NCBI GenBank assembly: GCA_009861545.1
Contig: VXME01000042.1
Span: 62,001 to 126,000, forward strand
DNA from: Acidobacteriota bacterium
GTDB taxonomy: Bacteria; Acidobacteriota; Vicinamibacteria; Vicinamibacterales; UBA8438
Direction: 5' to 3'
Length of the DNA stretch: 64,000 nt
The translations under genes and the position numbers were made by a program. Below, in pieces: positions 42,025-52,105 of this stretch; positions within the stretch are counted from its first letter, which is position 1; every line of letters starts with the position of its first letter. A model generated the notes under the pieces. That model searched no databases, was not told the origin of the DNA, and was given only the letters and a program-made list of their open reading frames with translations.

Positions 42025-43305
42025 ATGAACGAGTTGACGAGCAGCGAACTGCAGTTCATTTTCAACACGTTTTCGTTTCTGCTCTGGGGCGCGCTGGTGA
42101 TGTGGATGGCGGCCGGCTTCACCATGCTCGAGTCCGGCTCGGTGCGCACCAAGAACGCATCGGTCATCTGCCTGAAGAACATCGGCCTGTACTCGGTCGC
42201 GGGAATCGCCTACTACGTCGTCGGCTACAACCTGATGTACGTCGACGTGGGCAGCCTGATCGGCTCCTTCAGCTTTCTTCGTACGCCGTCGGCCGACGAG
42301 CTCGCGCTGCTGGCGGGCGTGGAAGGGGCGCGGGAGGCGGTGATCGCCACCGGCTACGCGGTCATGTCGGACTGGTTCTTCCAGATGGTGTTCGTGGCGA
42401 CCGCGGCCTCGATCGTCTCCGGCGCGCTTGCCGAACGGGTCAAGCTCTGGTCGTTCTTCGTCTTCACCCTGGTGCTGACCGCGTTCATCTACCCGGTCGT
42501 CGGCGCCTGGACGTGGGGCGGCGGCTGGCTGAGCCAGATGGGCTTCCAGGACTTCGCCGGTTCCACCATCGTGCACGGCACGGGCGGCTGCGCCGCGCTG
42601 GCCGGCGCGCTGGTCGTCGGCCCGCGGCACAACAAGTTCCGCAAGGACGGCACGGTCACGAGCACGCCCCCGTCCAACATTCCCGTGGTCACCCTGGGCG
42701 TGTTCATCCTGTGGTTCGGCTGGTTCGGCTTCAACGGCGGTTCCCAGCTCGCCCTCGGAAGCGCAGCCGACGTGCTCGCGATGAGCCATGTTCTGGTCAA
42801 CACCAACCTGGCCGGCGCGGCCGGCGTCATCGCGGCCATCGCCGTTTCGCGGCCGATCCTCGGGCGCGTCGATCTGCTCGCCGGCCTCAACGGCGCAATA
42901 GCGGGTCTCGTCTCGATCACCGCGGGTCCGGACATCACCAGTCACTACTGGGCAATCGTGATCGGCGCGGTCGGCGCCATCATCTGCACCGCGGCCATCA
43001 GGCTTCTGGAGAAGCTCAAGGTCGACGACGTGGTGGGGGCCGTTCCCGCTCACCTCTTCGCGGGCGCCTGGGGTACGATAGCCACGATCATCGCCGCCGG
43101 ATCCGACATCGGCGTGCAGTTGCTCGGGGTGGTCTCCATCGGCGCGTTCGCATTCGCCACGTCGTGGCTGACATGGCTGGCGCTCGAGAAGACCATGGGC
43201 GTGCGCGTGTCCCACAAGGTCGAGCAGATGGGTCAGGACGTGGCGGAGCTGGGTATCGACGCCTACCCCGAATTCGTGATCATGCCGGAACGGGACGACG
43301 AGTAG
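42025..43305 (+). CDS. amt: Ammonium transporter
   Basis: A 426-residue Amt/Rh family channel with 11 hydrophobic segments. The two pore histidines lie in STIVHGTGG and VPAHLFAGAWGT, and the DWFFQMVFVATAASIVSGA and GVFILWFGWFGFN segments are characteristic. It admits ammonium/ammonia to the cell. A strong AGGAGGT precedes the ATG by 6 bases. No GlnK gene, the usual regulatory partner, is adjacent; the next gene is a LOG hydrolase. Confidence 0.93.
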   Translation: MNELTSSELQFIFNTFSFLLWGALVMWMAAGFTMLESGSVRTKNASVICLKNIGLYSVAGIAYYVVGYNLMYVDVGSLIGSFSFLRTPSADELALLAGVEGAREAVIATGYAVMSDWFFQMVFVATAASIVSGALAERVKLWSFFVFTLVLTAFIYPVVGAWTWGGGWLSQMGFQDFAGSTIVHGTGGCAALAGALVVGPRHNKFRKDGTVTSTPPSNIPVVTLGVFILWFGWFGFNGGSQLALGSAADVLAMSHVLVNTNLAGAAGVIAAIAVSRPILGRVDLLAGLNGAIAGLVSITAGPDITSHYWAIVIGAVGAIICTAAIRLLEKLKVDDVVGAVPAHLFAGAWGTIATIIAAGSDIGVQLLGVVSIGAFAFATSWLTWLALEKTMGVRVSHKVEQMGQDVAELGIDAYPEFVIMPERDDE

Positions 43306-43308
43306 ATT
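43303..43308 (+). promoter_or_regulatory. TAGATT -10 hexamer, leaderless start of the LOG gene
   Basis: TAGATT ends 8 bases before ATG 43317; its first three bases are the stop codon of the ammonium transporter gene. Confidence 0.4.
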
Positions 43309-43316
43309 CGAGACCA

Positions 43317-43976
43317 ATGTCGAATATCGGCAACCGGGAAACGGGCGACGATCGCGACGCAACCGCAGAGCCGCGCGGTGGGAAGCACATCTGCGTCTAC
43401 CTGGGCGGCAACCTCGGGCGCGAGCAGCGCTATATCGACGAGGCCGACGCGCTGGGCCGCCTGATGGCGGCCGAGGGAATAGGGCTGGTCTACGGCGGCG
43501 CCCGAGTCGGACTGATGGGTGTTCTGGCCGGCGCCGTCCTGGCGAACGGCGGCTTCGTCACCGGCGTGGTCCCCCGGCAACTGTCGTACCAGGAGCTCGC
43601 CCACGAGGGACTCAGCCGTCTCCTCGAAGTCGACACGATGCACGAACGCAAGCACCTGATGCAGGAGCTGTCGCAGGGCTGCATCGCCCTGCCCGGCGGC
43701 TTCGGCACCCTGGAGGAAATCCTCGAAGCCCTGTGCTGGTCGCAGAGGCCGCTCGAGCTGCACGAGAAGCCGTGCGTCTTCGCCAATATCGACGGCTACT
43801 ACGATCACCTGTTCGAGTTCCTCGATCACGCGGCGGCGCGGGGGCTGCTGCTGCCGCAGAACCGGCTGCTCGCCAGGCAGGCGCCCTCCGCAGCGGGAGC
43901 GCTGAAGGCGATTCAGGCGGCCTGGGAGAAAGAGGAACAGGCGATCCTGGACGCGATCAAGTCGTACGAGGCCTGA
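43317..43976 (+). CDS. LOG family nucleoside-5'-monophosphate phosphoribohydrolase
   Basis: A 219-residue protein with the LOG (lonely guy) signature: ICVYLGGNLG, VYGGARVGLMG, HERKHLM and the catalytic PGGFGTLEE. The family splits purine or cytokinin ribotides into base and ribose 5-phosphate. An N-terminal polar extension of about 22 residues precedes the domain. It starts 11 bases after the transporter stop and may be transcribed both from its own promoter and by read-through. Confidence 0.88.
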   Translation: MSNIGNRETGDDRDATAEPRGGKHICVYLGGNLGREQRYIDEADALGRLMAAEGIGLVYGGARVGLMGVLAGAVLANGGFVTGVVPRQLSYQELAHEGLSRLLEVDTMHERKHLMQELSQGCIALPGGFGTLEEILEALCWSQRPLELHEKPCVFANIDGYYDHLFEFLDHAAARGLLLPQNRLLARQAPSAAGALKAIQAAWEKEEQAILDAIKSYEA

Positions 43977-44070
43977 CGCGCGGCGCCCCCGCGTCGGTTG
44001 GTCCTGTCGTGGGGCACGGGCGCGAGCAGGCGGCGCGAGGCGCCTCCGGCGGGGCGGCCTCGCGTCAGGC
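43971..44070. repeat. 10-bp inverted repeat shared by two convergent gene ends
   Basis: GCCTGACGCG (43971-43980, including the LOG stop codon) and its exact complement CGCGTCAGGC (44061-44070, including the STAS stop codon) bracket an 80-base convergent gap. The loop contains further small GC-rich palindromes (GAGGCGCCTC near 44037). It could fold as a two-way terminator, though no T-runs are seen; chance from similar Ala codons is possible. Confidence 0.3.
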
Positions 44071-44406
44071 GGAGGCGGCGAGGGCTGCTTCGCGGGAGTC
44101 CTTGATCGGGATGATCCGGTCGAAGCCGCTGATCCGGAAGACCTCCTCGATGTGGTTCTTCATCGCGCAGAGCACCAGCGTTCCCTCGCCGGCCTTGAGC
44201 GCCTTCGCCGCGATCAGCAGCACCCGCATGCCGGAGCTGCTGATGAAGTCGAGGCGGCTGAAGTCGACGACCAGACGCCGCTCGCCGCTGCTGACGTGAT
44301 CCATGACCACGGACTCGAACGAGCGGGCGTTTCCGCTGTCCAGGCGTCCGACGGGCAACAACACCAGCACCTCGTCGTTCCGTTCTTCCGCGACTTCGAT
44401 ATCCAT
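44065..44406 (-). CDS. STAS-domain anti-sigma factor antagonist, module copy 2
   Basis: A 113-residue SpoIIAA/RsbV-type protein. The conserved phospho-site lies in FISSSGMRVLL (Ser57); the usual Asp before it is Ser. In partner switching the unphosphorylated antagonist binds the kinase and frees a sigma factor or other target. GAGGTGA lies before ATG 44406, which decides the start over an upstream in-frame one. It is the last gene of a minus-strand series and is strongly similar to the gene at 44974, so the two arose by duplication. Confidence 0.87.
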   Translation of the reverse strand: MDIEVAEERNDEVLVLLPVGRLDSGNARSFESVVMDHVSSGERRLVVDFSRLDFISSSGMRVLLIAAKALKAGEGTLVLCAMKNHIEEVFRISGFDRIIPIKDSREAALAASA

Positions 44407-44435
44407 CCGTTCACCTCTTCGCTCGGACGGCCCCG

Positions 44436-44861
44436 TCACCCGGCCTCCGGCGTGAGATCGTGTTCCAGCGTCAACCGGTTCTTCCCGTCCGCGTACTCGT
44501 ACGTCACGCGGTCCGCAAAAGTCTTGATCAAGTGCAGCCCCAGACCGCCTATCGGCCTCTCGTCGACCGGTGACGACACGTCGGGGTTCGTGTTCTCCGT
44601 CGGATCGAACTTCTCGCCGTTGTCCACGATGGACAGCACCAACGAAGAATCATGGACCTGCAGGCCGACTTCGATCCTGGGGCGGGCGACCCCGCGGAGA
44701 CCGTAGCTCACCGTGTTCGTGATCAACTCGTCGAGCGCCAGGTTGATCATGTAGACCTGCTGGTCCGGCAGCTTGTTGGCGTCGCCGAACTCCTCGACCA
44801 TCTGCGCCAGACTGCGCACCGCCGACAACCTCGGCGACAGCGAAACGCGCAGTTCATCCAT
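44436..44861 (-). CDS. HATPase_c serine kinase, RsbW-like, module copy 2
   Basis: A 141-residue GHKL kinase: N-box NLALDELITNTVSYGL, G1 box VDNGEKFDP and G2 box GGLGLHLIKTFADR. Proteins of this type phosphorylate the STAS antagonist and hold the sigma factor or another target. It lies 29 bases upstream of its STAS partner gene in transcription order. The ATG at 44861 matches the start of the paralogue at 45787; the frame is open further upstream. A sigma factor gene is not found in the window. Confidence 0.87.
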   Translation of the reverse strand: MDELRVSLSPRLSAVRSLAQMVEEFGDANKLPDQQVYMINLALDELITNTVSYGLRGVARPRIEVGLQVHDSSLVLSIVDNGEKFDPTENTNPDVSSPVDERPIGGLGLHLIKTFADRVTYEYADGKNRLTLEHDLTPEAG

Positions 44862-44973
44862 CCTAGCCACGTATCTTGCCCTCCATGCGAAGCCGCGCAG
44901 ACTGACGGCGGCGCGGCGGCCGCCCACGCTCGCCCCGCAGGAAGCGCCGGCGGGTCGCCGGTCCGCCGCAGCG

Positions 44974-45312
44974 TCAGGCCTCGTCCACCGCGGACTCGCG
45001 GGTGTCCCGGATCGGGATGATCTGATCGAAGCCGCTGATGCGAAAAACTTCGTGTATATGGTCCGGCATGGCGCACAGCACGAGCTTTCCCTGACCGGCC
45101 TGCAGCTTCTTCGCGGCCATCAGGAGCACGCGCATCCCGGAGCTGCTGATGAAGTTCAGGCGGCCGAAGTCGACGACCAGACGCCGCTCGCCCCGGTCGA
45201 CCCGCTCCATCACGATGGATTCGAACGACCGCGCGTTCGCGCTGTCGAGACGCCCAATCGGCAGGAGCACGAGGGCCTCGCCTTCCCGCTCTTCCGCTAC
45301 TTCGATGTCCAT
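44974..45312 (-). CDS. STAS-domain anti-sigma factor antagonist, module copy 1
   Basis: A 112-residue SpoIIAA/RsbV-type protein almost collinear with the gene at 44065: both start MDIEVAEER and share GERRLVVDF, FISSSGMRVLL and FRISGFDQIIPI. Ser57 is the expected phosphorylation site. Differences are spread along the chain, so the duplication is not recent. It follows the kinase gene at 45359 by 46 bases. Confidence 0.87.
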   Translation of the reverse strand: MDIEVAEEREGEALVLLPIGRLDSANARSFESIVMERVDRGERRLVVDFGRLNFISSSGMRVLLMAAKKLQAGQGKLVLCAMPDHIHEVFRISGFDQIIPIRDTRESAVDEA

Positions 45313-45358
45313 AGACTCGTCACCTGCGCGTCTGGTTGATCGGACAAGGCGCGAGGCG

Positions 45359-45787
45359 TCACTCCGACGCCCTCGCGAGATCGTGCTCCATGGTCAACCG
45401 GTTTCGGCCTTCCACGAACTCGTAGGAGACGCGGTCGGCAAAGCTCTTCACCAGGTGCAGACCCAACCCGCCGACGGCCCGCTCTTCGAGGGACGACGTG
45501 ACGTCCGCGTTCGTGTCCTGCGTCGGATCGAACGGCTGTCCGTTGTCCTCCATGACCAGAATCAGCGTGCCGGCGACGACCCGCATCCTTATCCGGATCT
45601 CGGCATCGGCCATGTCCTCGAGGCCGTGCGTCACGGTGTTGGTGATCAACTCGTCGAGCGCGAGGTTGATGACGAACACCTTCGGATCGGGCAGATCGTT
45701 GGCGTCGCCGAACGCCTCCACCATGCTCGACAGTTCGCGAACTTCCGACAGCCGTGCCGGAATCGTCACGCGCAGTTCCTCGGCCAT
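45359..45787 (-). CDS. HATPase_c serine kinase, RsbW-like, module copy 1
   Basis: A 142-residue GHKL kinase with N-box NLALDELITNTVTHGL, G1 box MEDNGQPFDP and G2 box GGLGLHLVKSFADR. It is the paralogue of the protein encoded at 44436 and is placed directly downstream of the phosphatase gene. The pair of kinases and pair of antagonists could form two parallel or cross-talking switches controlled by one phosphatase. Confidence 0.87.
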   Translation of the reverse strand: MAEELRVTIPARLSEVRELSSMVEAFGDANDLPDPKVFVINLALDELITNTVTHGLEDMADAEIRIRMRVVAGTLILVMEDNGQPFDPTQDTNADVTSSLEERAVGGLGLHLVKSFADRVSYEFVEGRNRLTMEHDLARASE

Positions 45788-45872
45788 GCGGTCTCGCCCT
45801 CGCTCGAACGACGCAATACTCTAGCAAACTCCGAACGGCCCGCTGCAAGTCCGGGCGAATTCCCGGGCGGCG

Positions 45873-48410
45873 TCACCGGCGCCGCCGCAGCACCAGGCAG
45901 GTCATGTCGTCGGCGGCGGGAGCGCCGGCGGAGTACGTGCCGATCTCGCTCCACACGTGATCCACGATCTCCTCGGGAGAGCGCGCCGACGCGCCGTCGA
46001 GCGTCGCTTCCAGCCGTTCCTTGCCGAACAGCTCGCCGGTCAGATTCACCGCGTCGGTCAGGCCGTCCGTATAGAGAAACAGCGCCTCGCCGGGAGCCAG
46101 CTTCTGTTTGCGGCTCTCGTACCGAAAATCGTCGAGCACGCCCATCGCCACCCCGCCGGTCATCGGGAGCGGCCGCCGCGAATCGTCGCCGGCCACGAGA
46201 AACGCGGGCTCGTGCCCGGCGCAGACGTACTCCATGACGGCCCGCTCCAGATCCACGATGGCGAGCACGCCGGTAACGAACAGCCCCATCGGGTTCTCGG
46301 CGCAGAGGCGGCGGTTGGCCTCGGTGGCGATGGCGCCGACGTCCCCGCTCTGGCTCTCGGAAGCCGCCGCGTTGATCGCACCCTGCGAAGCCGCCATGAA
46401 CAGCGCCGCCGCCACCCCCTTGCCGGAGACGTCGCAGACGGTGAAGAAGAGCTTGCCGCCGGACGGCTCGAGCACGTCGACGAAGTCGCCGCCCACCTGC
46501 TGCGCAGGCGTCATTCTGGCGTAGGCCGCGAAGCCGCCGAGATCCACGTTCCCTTCGCGGACCAGCGCGGCCTGCACCACCTTGGCCATCTCCAGATCCT
46601 GCTCCAGCGCCTGCTGGGCGAGGCGCAGGCTGCGGTTGCTCTGCTGGAGCTCGTCGGTGCGCGCCGCGACCATCATCTCGAGCTGCTCTTCGCGGTTGAA
46701 GACCTGCACCGTCATGGCCTCGAACACCCGCGCCAGACTGCCGAGCTCGTCCGTGCGTTTCATCACGGTTTCCATCGGGCCCTCGTCCGGCTGCCTGCCC
46801 ATCTCGACCTGACGGGCCGCCGCGGCGATCGCCTCGATGGGTTGCGTGAGCCACCGCGTGCCCCAGAGTGCGGCGGCGGCGGTGAAGCCGAGCAGGACGA
46901 AGGCGATCAGGGTGGTATTCCTGGCCTCCGCCTGGACGCTGTTGGCGATGTCGTCCAGGCTCACGGCGAGGGCGAGGCCGCCGATCGGGATGCCGCCGGC
47001 GTTGATGATCGGCGAGGCGACCCAGATGCCCCGGTCCGCGGGCGACAACAGGCTGAGGCTGGTCTCGCTGACCACCTGCCCCTGCTCCATGGCCTGTCCC
47101 ATGACCGCCTCGGCCCGGCGCGCGAAGGCCCCGGCGGCATCCGCCGTCCCGGCCGCCGCCTGTCCGGCCCGCGGCGCGGCCGCCGCCAGCTCGCGGTCGA
47201 GGTTGACGACCCAGAGCGCCTCCAGGTTGCGTGACCGGACCAGCAGGTCCGCCTCGCGCTGGTATACCGAGTACAGCAGGTTGCCCGAGCTGCCCTCGAT
47301 GGGGATGCCGATCTGCACCACCCGCGGGGAGCCCGCGCCGGCAACCGCCACGTACTTGTAGACCTGTCCGTCCGAAGCGCGCGGCGCGGTCGCGAGCTCC
47401 ACGCTGCGCTCGGCGCCCTCGAGAAGCGGAGCGAGCTCGCCGGCATGCGGCACGCCGGCGGCGGCTCCGCCCGCCAGTGGCGGCAGCAGGGTGGAATAGG
47501 CCACCGTACCGTCCGGATTCACCACCCGGATCTCGCCGATGACGGTCGAGCCGACGATGCGCCGCAGGCGTCCTTCGATTTCCTGGGCCGGCCACGCGGC
47601 TTCCTCCGCCGCGGCCACGAAGTGCCCCACGATGGTCGCCTGCACCAGCATCTGCTGGCCGACGATCCCCTCCACCACGGCCGACACGTCGGCACGCTCG
47701 GTGGCGTAGACGTTGGTCAGAATCTCCTGCTCGCCGAAGACCAGCGCATTGCCGATCTGCACGATCCGCTCCTGATCGACGCCGCCGACCCCGACGTACT
47801 TGTAGACCTCCTGGTCGATCTCCCGCACCTGGGCGGGCTGCGTGATCACGTCGTCGACGTCCGATCCCAGCAGCACGTAGAACTTCGACGCCTGCGGCTG
47901 CACGGTCGGATCGGGGTCGAACCGAAAAGGCACGAGCGCGCCGGCTGCGTCGCGCACATTGGTGAGGTACGAGAATCCGACGCTGTCGGTAATCCAGAAC
48001 TCGTCGAGGACGGTGCTCGCCACGATGGCGTCGAGAGTCTCGATGATGCGCGGCGGATCCTGTCCCGCCTCCTCTGCCGCGGCAACGAGGTGGGCGGCCA
48101 GACGGGCCTGCGCGATCATCTGGTCGTCGAGCGTCGCGTCGAGGGTCCGGGCGACGTTGGCCAGCGAGATCTCGCCCATGTCGGCGAAGCTCGCCGACAG
48201 GAGCTCGGCCAGATGGACCGCGGACGCTTCCGCCTCGTCGCGCAGGGCGAGGGCGGAGTTGTAGAGCATGGTGGCCGACGTCGCCGTGATCGTGACGGTG
48301 AGGAGCGCGGCCAACGCCAGGAAACCTCGAACCGCAAGGCGCAGACCCTTCCTCATCGTCCCTGCTTCAGTGCCCGGCGCATCCAGTGCTTGCGTCACGA
48401 TTCGGTTCAT
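45873..48410 (-). CDS. Membrane PP2C (SpoIIE/RsbU-type) phosphatase with sensor and HAMP domains
   Basis: An 845-residue signalling protein. A transmembrane helix at about residues 28-50 is followed by a large periplasmic sensor of about 420 residues containing two similar Cache-like halves (both with the pattern VYKYV), a second transmembrane helix near 478-500, a HAMP domain, a coiled coil (about 560-610) and a C-terminal PP2C/SpoIIE domain with GGDFVDV, CDVSGKGVAAALFMA, YTDGLTDA and ADDMTCLVL. It dephosphorylates STAS antagonists upon an outside signal. GGGAGC lies before ATG 48410. The two kinase-antagonist pairs downstream are the natural targets. Confidence 0.88.
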   Translation of the reverse strand: MNRIVTQALDAPGTEAGTMRKGLRLAVRGFLALAALLTVTITATSATMLYNSALALRDEAEASAVHLAELLSASFADMGEISLANVARTLDATLDDQMIAQARLAAHLVAAAEEAGQDPPRIIETLDAIVASTVLDEFWITDSVGFSYLTNVRDAAGALVPFRFDPDPTVQPQASKFYVLLGSDVDDVITQPAQVREIDQEVYKYVGVGGVDQERIVQIGNALVFGEQEILTNVYATERADVSAVVEGIVGQQMLVQATIVGHFVAAAEEAAWPAQEIEGRLRRIVGSTVIGEIRVVNPDGTVAYSTLLPPLAGGAAAGVPHAGELAPLLEGAERSVELATAPRASDGQVYKYVAVAGAGSPRVVQIGIPIEGSSGNLLYSVYQREADLLVRSRNLEALWVVNLDRELAAAAPRAGQAAAGTADAAGAFARRAEAVMGQAMEQGQVVSETSLSLLSPADRGIWVASPIINAGGIPIGGLALAVSLDDIANSVQAEARNTTLIAFVLLGFTAAAALWGTRWLTQPIEAIAAAARQVEMGRQPDEGPMETVMKRTDELGSLARVFEAMTVQVFNREEQLEMMVAARTDELQQSNRSLRLAQQALEQDLEMAKVVQAALVREGNVDLGGFAAYARMTPAQQVGGDFVDVLEPSGGKLFFTVCDVSGKGVAAALFMAASQGAINAAASESQSGDVGAIATEANRRLCAENPMGLFVTGVLAIVDLERAVMEYVCAGHEPAFLVAGDDSRRPLPMTGGVAMGVLDDFRYESRKQKLAPGEALFLYTDGLTDAVNLTGELFGKERLEATLDGASARSPEEIVDHVWSEIGTYSAGAPAADDMTCLVLRRRR

Positions 48411-48437
48411 CTCAGGCTCCCGCGCGGCGGCGGGACG

Positions 48438-49232
48438 TCACAGACGCCACATCACCCAGAGCTGCGCGACGTTGTCGTCCTCGTCCACGCCCAGCTTGTT
48501 CCGCCAGTACTGGTACTCGACGCCGAGAAAGAGCTGATTGGCGGCGCCCGTCAGCGCCTTGCCGATGTCCCAACCGAGCTGCGGCTGCGCGAGGGTCCAC
48601 CCCTTCACGGGCAGACCGAGCTCGTTGGTGGTCGCGCCGATGTACTCGGCATGGCCGGTGAACCAGAAGGACTGGCTGCCGATGTCGAAGGCGGCCCCCC
48701 AGCTCGCGTCGAACATGAAGCTGTCCGTCGTCCGGGGCGCCCCGCCCCGCTCGAGCCCGCTGCTGGCGTCGATGAAGGCGGTCACATCCGTGTTGAAGAA
48801 GACGAAGCCGGGCACGTCCCAGGAAAGCCGCACCCCCGGCAGCCACTTGAGAACGTTGGCGTCGCCGTCGAAGTTGATGCCGCCGATCAGCGCGACGTCT
48901 CGCACCGGCCCGGCGCCGACGGTCCGATCCGCCAGCCTGCCGAAGCTCAGCGTGGGATACCACTCGCCGTAGAACTCCAGGTCGTTGAAGCCGTCCGCGA
49001 CGCCGTCCTCGAGAATGTCGATGAAGACGAAGCTCTCGCCGAGCGACCAGATCGACGCCTGCTGCACGGTCAGAATCTGCGTGTAGTGGCGCGCCCCGGA
49101 AAAAGGATTGGCGAGACGGCCGTACTGGTAGTGGAACTCCGTCTGCGCGACGGCGGCGGCCGGCGCAGCCAGCAGAAACACCGTGGCCGCGGTCCAGCGC
49201 CCGAGCGAACGGGTCCACGCGATGTTGTGCAT
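48438..49232 (-). CDS. Outer-membrane beta-barrel, Tsx/OmpK (DUF5020)-like
   Basis: A 264-residue exported protein with a signal peptide (VFLLAAPAAAVAQ) and alternating strand pattern ending in an aromatic C-terminus (VMWRL). FHYQYGRLANPF, ASIWSLGESFVFIDI and DLEFYGEWYPTLSFG recall the nucleoside-channel family Tsx/OmpK and DUF5020 proteins, with the sequence of an outer-membrane barrel of about 12 strands. The start at ATG 49232 gives the signal peptide directly. It lies upstream of the phosphatase gene on the same strand, 27 bases apart, and could be co-transcribed. The substrate is unknown. Confidence 0.72.
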   Translation of the reverse strand: MHNIAWTRSLGRWTAATVFLLAAPAAAVAQTEFHYQYGRLANPFSGARHYTQILTVQQASIWSLGESFVFIDILEDGVADGFNDLEFYGEWYPTLSFGRLADRTVGAGPVRDVALIGGINFDGDANVLKWLPGVRLSWDVPGFVFFNTDVTAFIDASSGLERGGAPRTTDSFMFDASWGAAFDIGSQSFWFTGHAEYIGATTNELGLPVKGWTLAQPQLGWDIGKALTGAANQLFLGVEYQYWRNKLGVDEDDNVAQLWVMWRL

Positions 49233-49399
49233 TCGGAATGATAACCCTTCGCCGGCAGCCTGTCCGCCGGAATCCGCACGGCGGCGCGTCGGGCACCGAG
49301 ATTCGTCCGAGTCGCGACTACGCTGGCCCCGGCCGTTCGGGCACACGCGAACAGGGGCGCGCCGCGCGGGGCATCGAAGTCGCTCCCCGGCCTGCGTAG

Positions 49400-49405
49400 T
49401 ACGAT
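49400..49405 (+). promoter_or_regulatory. TACGAT -10 hexamer, leaderless start of recQ
   Basis: TACGAT ends 6 bases before ATG 49412. No Shine-Dalgarno is present before this ATG. Confidence 0.45.
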
Positions 49406-49411
49406 GGCCGG

Positions 49412-51256
<1,845 letters not shown>

Positions 51257-51281
51257 CCGGATGGACCCGCGCCCGCAGCGT

Positions 51282-51287
51282 TATGAT
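51282..51287 (+). promoter_or_regulatory. TATGAT -10 hexamer before the LON-domain gene
   Basis: TATGAT ends 10 bases before ATG 51298 and overlaps the alternative in-frame ATGs at 51283 and 51286, which argues for ATG 51298 as the start of a leaderless message. Confidence 0.45.
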
Positions 51288-51297
51288 GGACGCACCG

Positions 51298-52008
51298 ATG
51301 ACTGCAAGCACCTCGCGGCGTCGCATCCGCGTCGGGGTCGTTCTGTGGGGCCTGCTGTGGATGGCGGCAGCCGCGCCGGAGCAATCCGGCGCGCAGACCG
51401 CCCAGGCTCCCGGTTCGCTCCCGTCGGCCATCCCGATCTTCCCGCTGCAGGACGTCATGCTGTTCCCCGGCGCCTCGCGGCCGCTGCACATCTTCGAGCC
51501 GCGCTACCGCGAGATGGTGGCCGACGCGCTCGAGGGGGATCGCATCATCGGCATGGTCATGCTGCACGCGGGGTACGAAGAAGAGTACGCCGGCAACCCG
51601 CCGATCTACGACATCGGCTGTGCGGGCGTGATCACGAACGTGCAGCGCCTGGAGGACGGCCGCTACAACATCGTCCTCGGCGGGCTCGTGAAGTTCCGGA
51701 TCACGAGCGAGGACCGGAGCCGCTCCTACCGCGTGGCCGAAATCGATGCGATCCCGGAAACGCTGGGCGACGCCGACCGGGACGTGCTCCGTGGCCACCG
51801 CCCGCTGCTGATGGAACTGCTGGCGTCGGTCGCGCCGGGTCAGGCGCCGACGCCGGACGAGCTGTCCGACGAGATGCTGGTGAACGGACTCTCGCAGTTC
51901 CTGGGAATGAGTGCGCTCGACCGGCTGGACCTGCTGCGACGGGAGGGGCCGCTGGCGCGGGCCGAGGCGCTGATCGGCCTGCTCGAACGCGGAGAGCTGT
52001 CGCGGTGA
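51298..52008 (+). CDS. Stand-alone LON substrate-binding domain protein with N-terminal signal
   Basis: A 236-residue protein. Residues 1-35 have a basic start and a hydrophobic stretch (VGVVLWGLLWMAAAA) ending in SGAQTAQ, which looks like a signal peptide. The rest is a LON N-terminal (PUA-like) domain: IPIFPLQDVMLFPGASRPLHIFE, YREMVADAL and GCAGVITNVQRLEDGRYNI. No AAA or protease part follows. Cytosolic single-domain LON proteins are common, but export is unusual. The function is unknown; it may bind misfolded protein or peptide in the periplasm. Confidence 0.78.
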   Translation: MTASTSRRRIRVGVVLWGLLWMAAAAPEQSGAQTAQAPGSLPSAIPIFPLQDVMLFPGASRPLHIFEPRYREMVADALEGDRIIGMVMLHAGYEEEYAGNPPIYDIGCAGVITNVQRLEDGRYNIVLGGLVKFRITSEDRSRSYRVAEIDAIPETLGDADRDVLRGHRPLLMELLASVAPGQAPTPDELSDEMLVNGLSQFLGMSALDRLDLLRREGPLARAEALIGLLERGELSR

Positions 52009-52105
52009 AGCGGGAACGCGGTCGCGGCGAGCGAGAGCCTGCCGCCGTCGCAAACCGGGGATGGAGTCGAACAACGGGATGTCGCACGCAGAGAGGCGGA
52101 AGACG

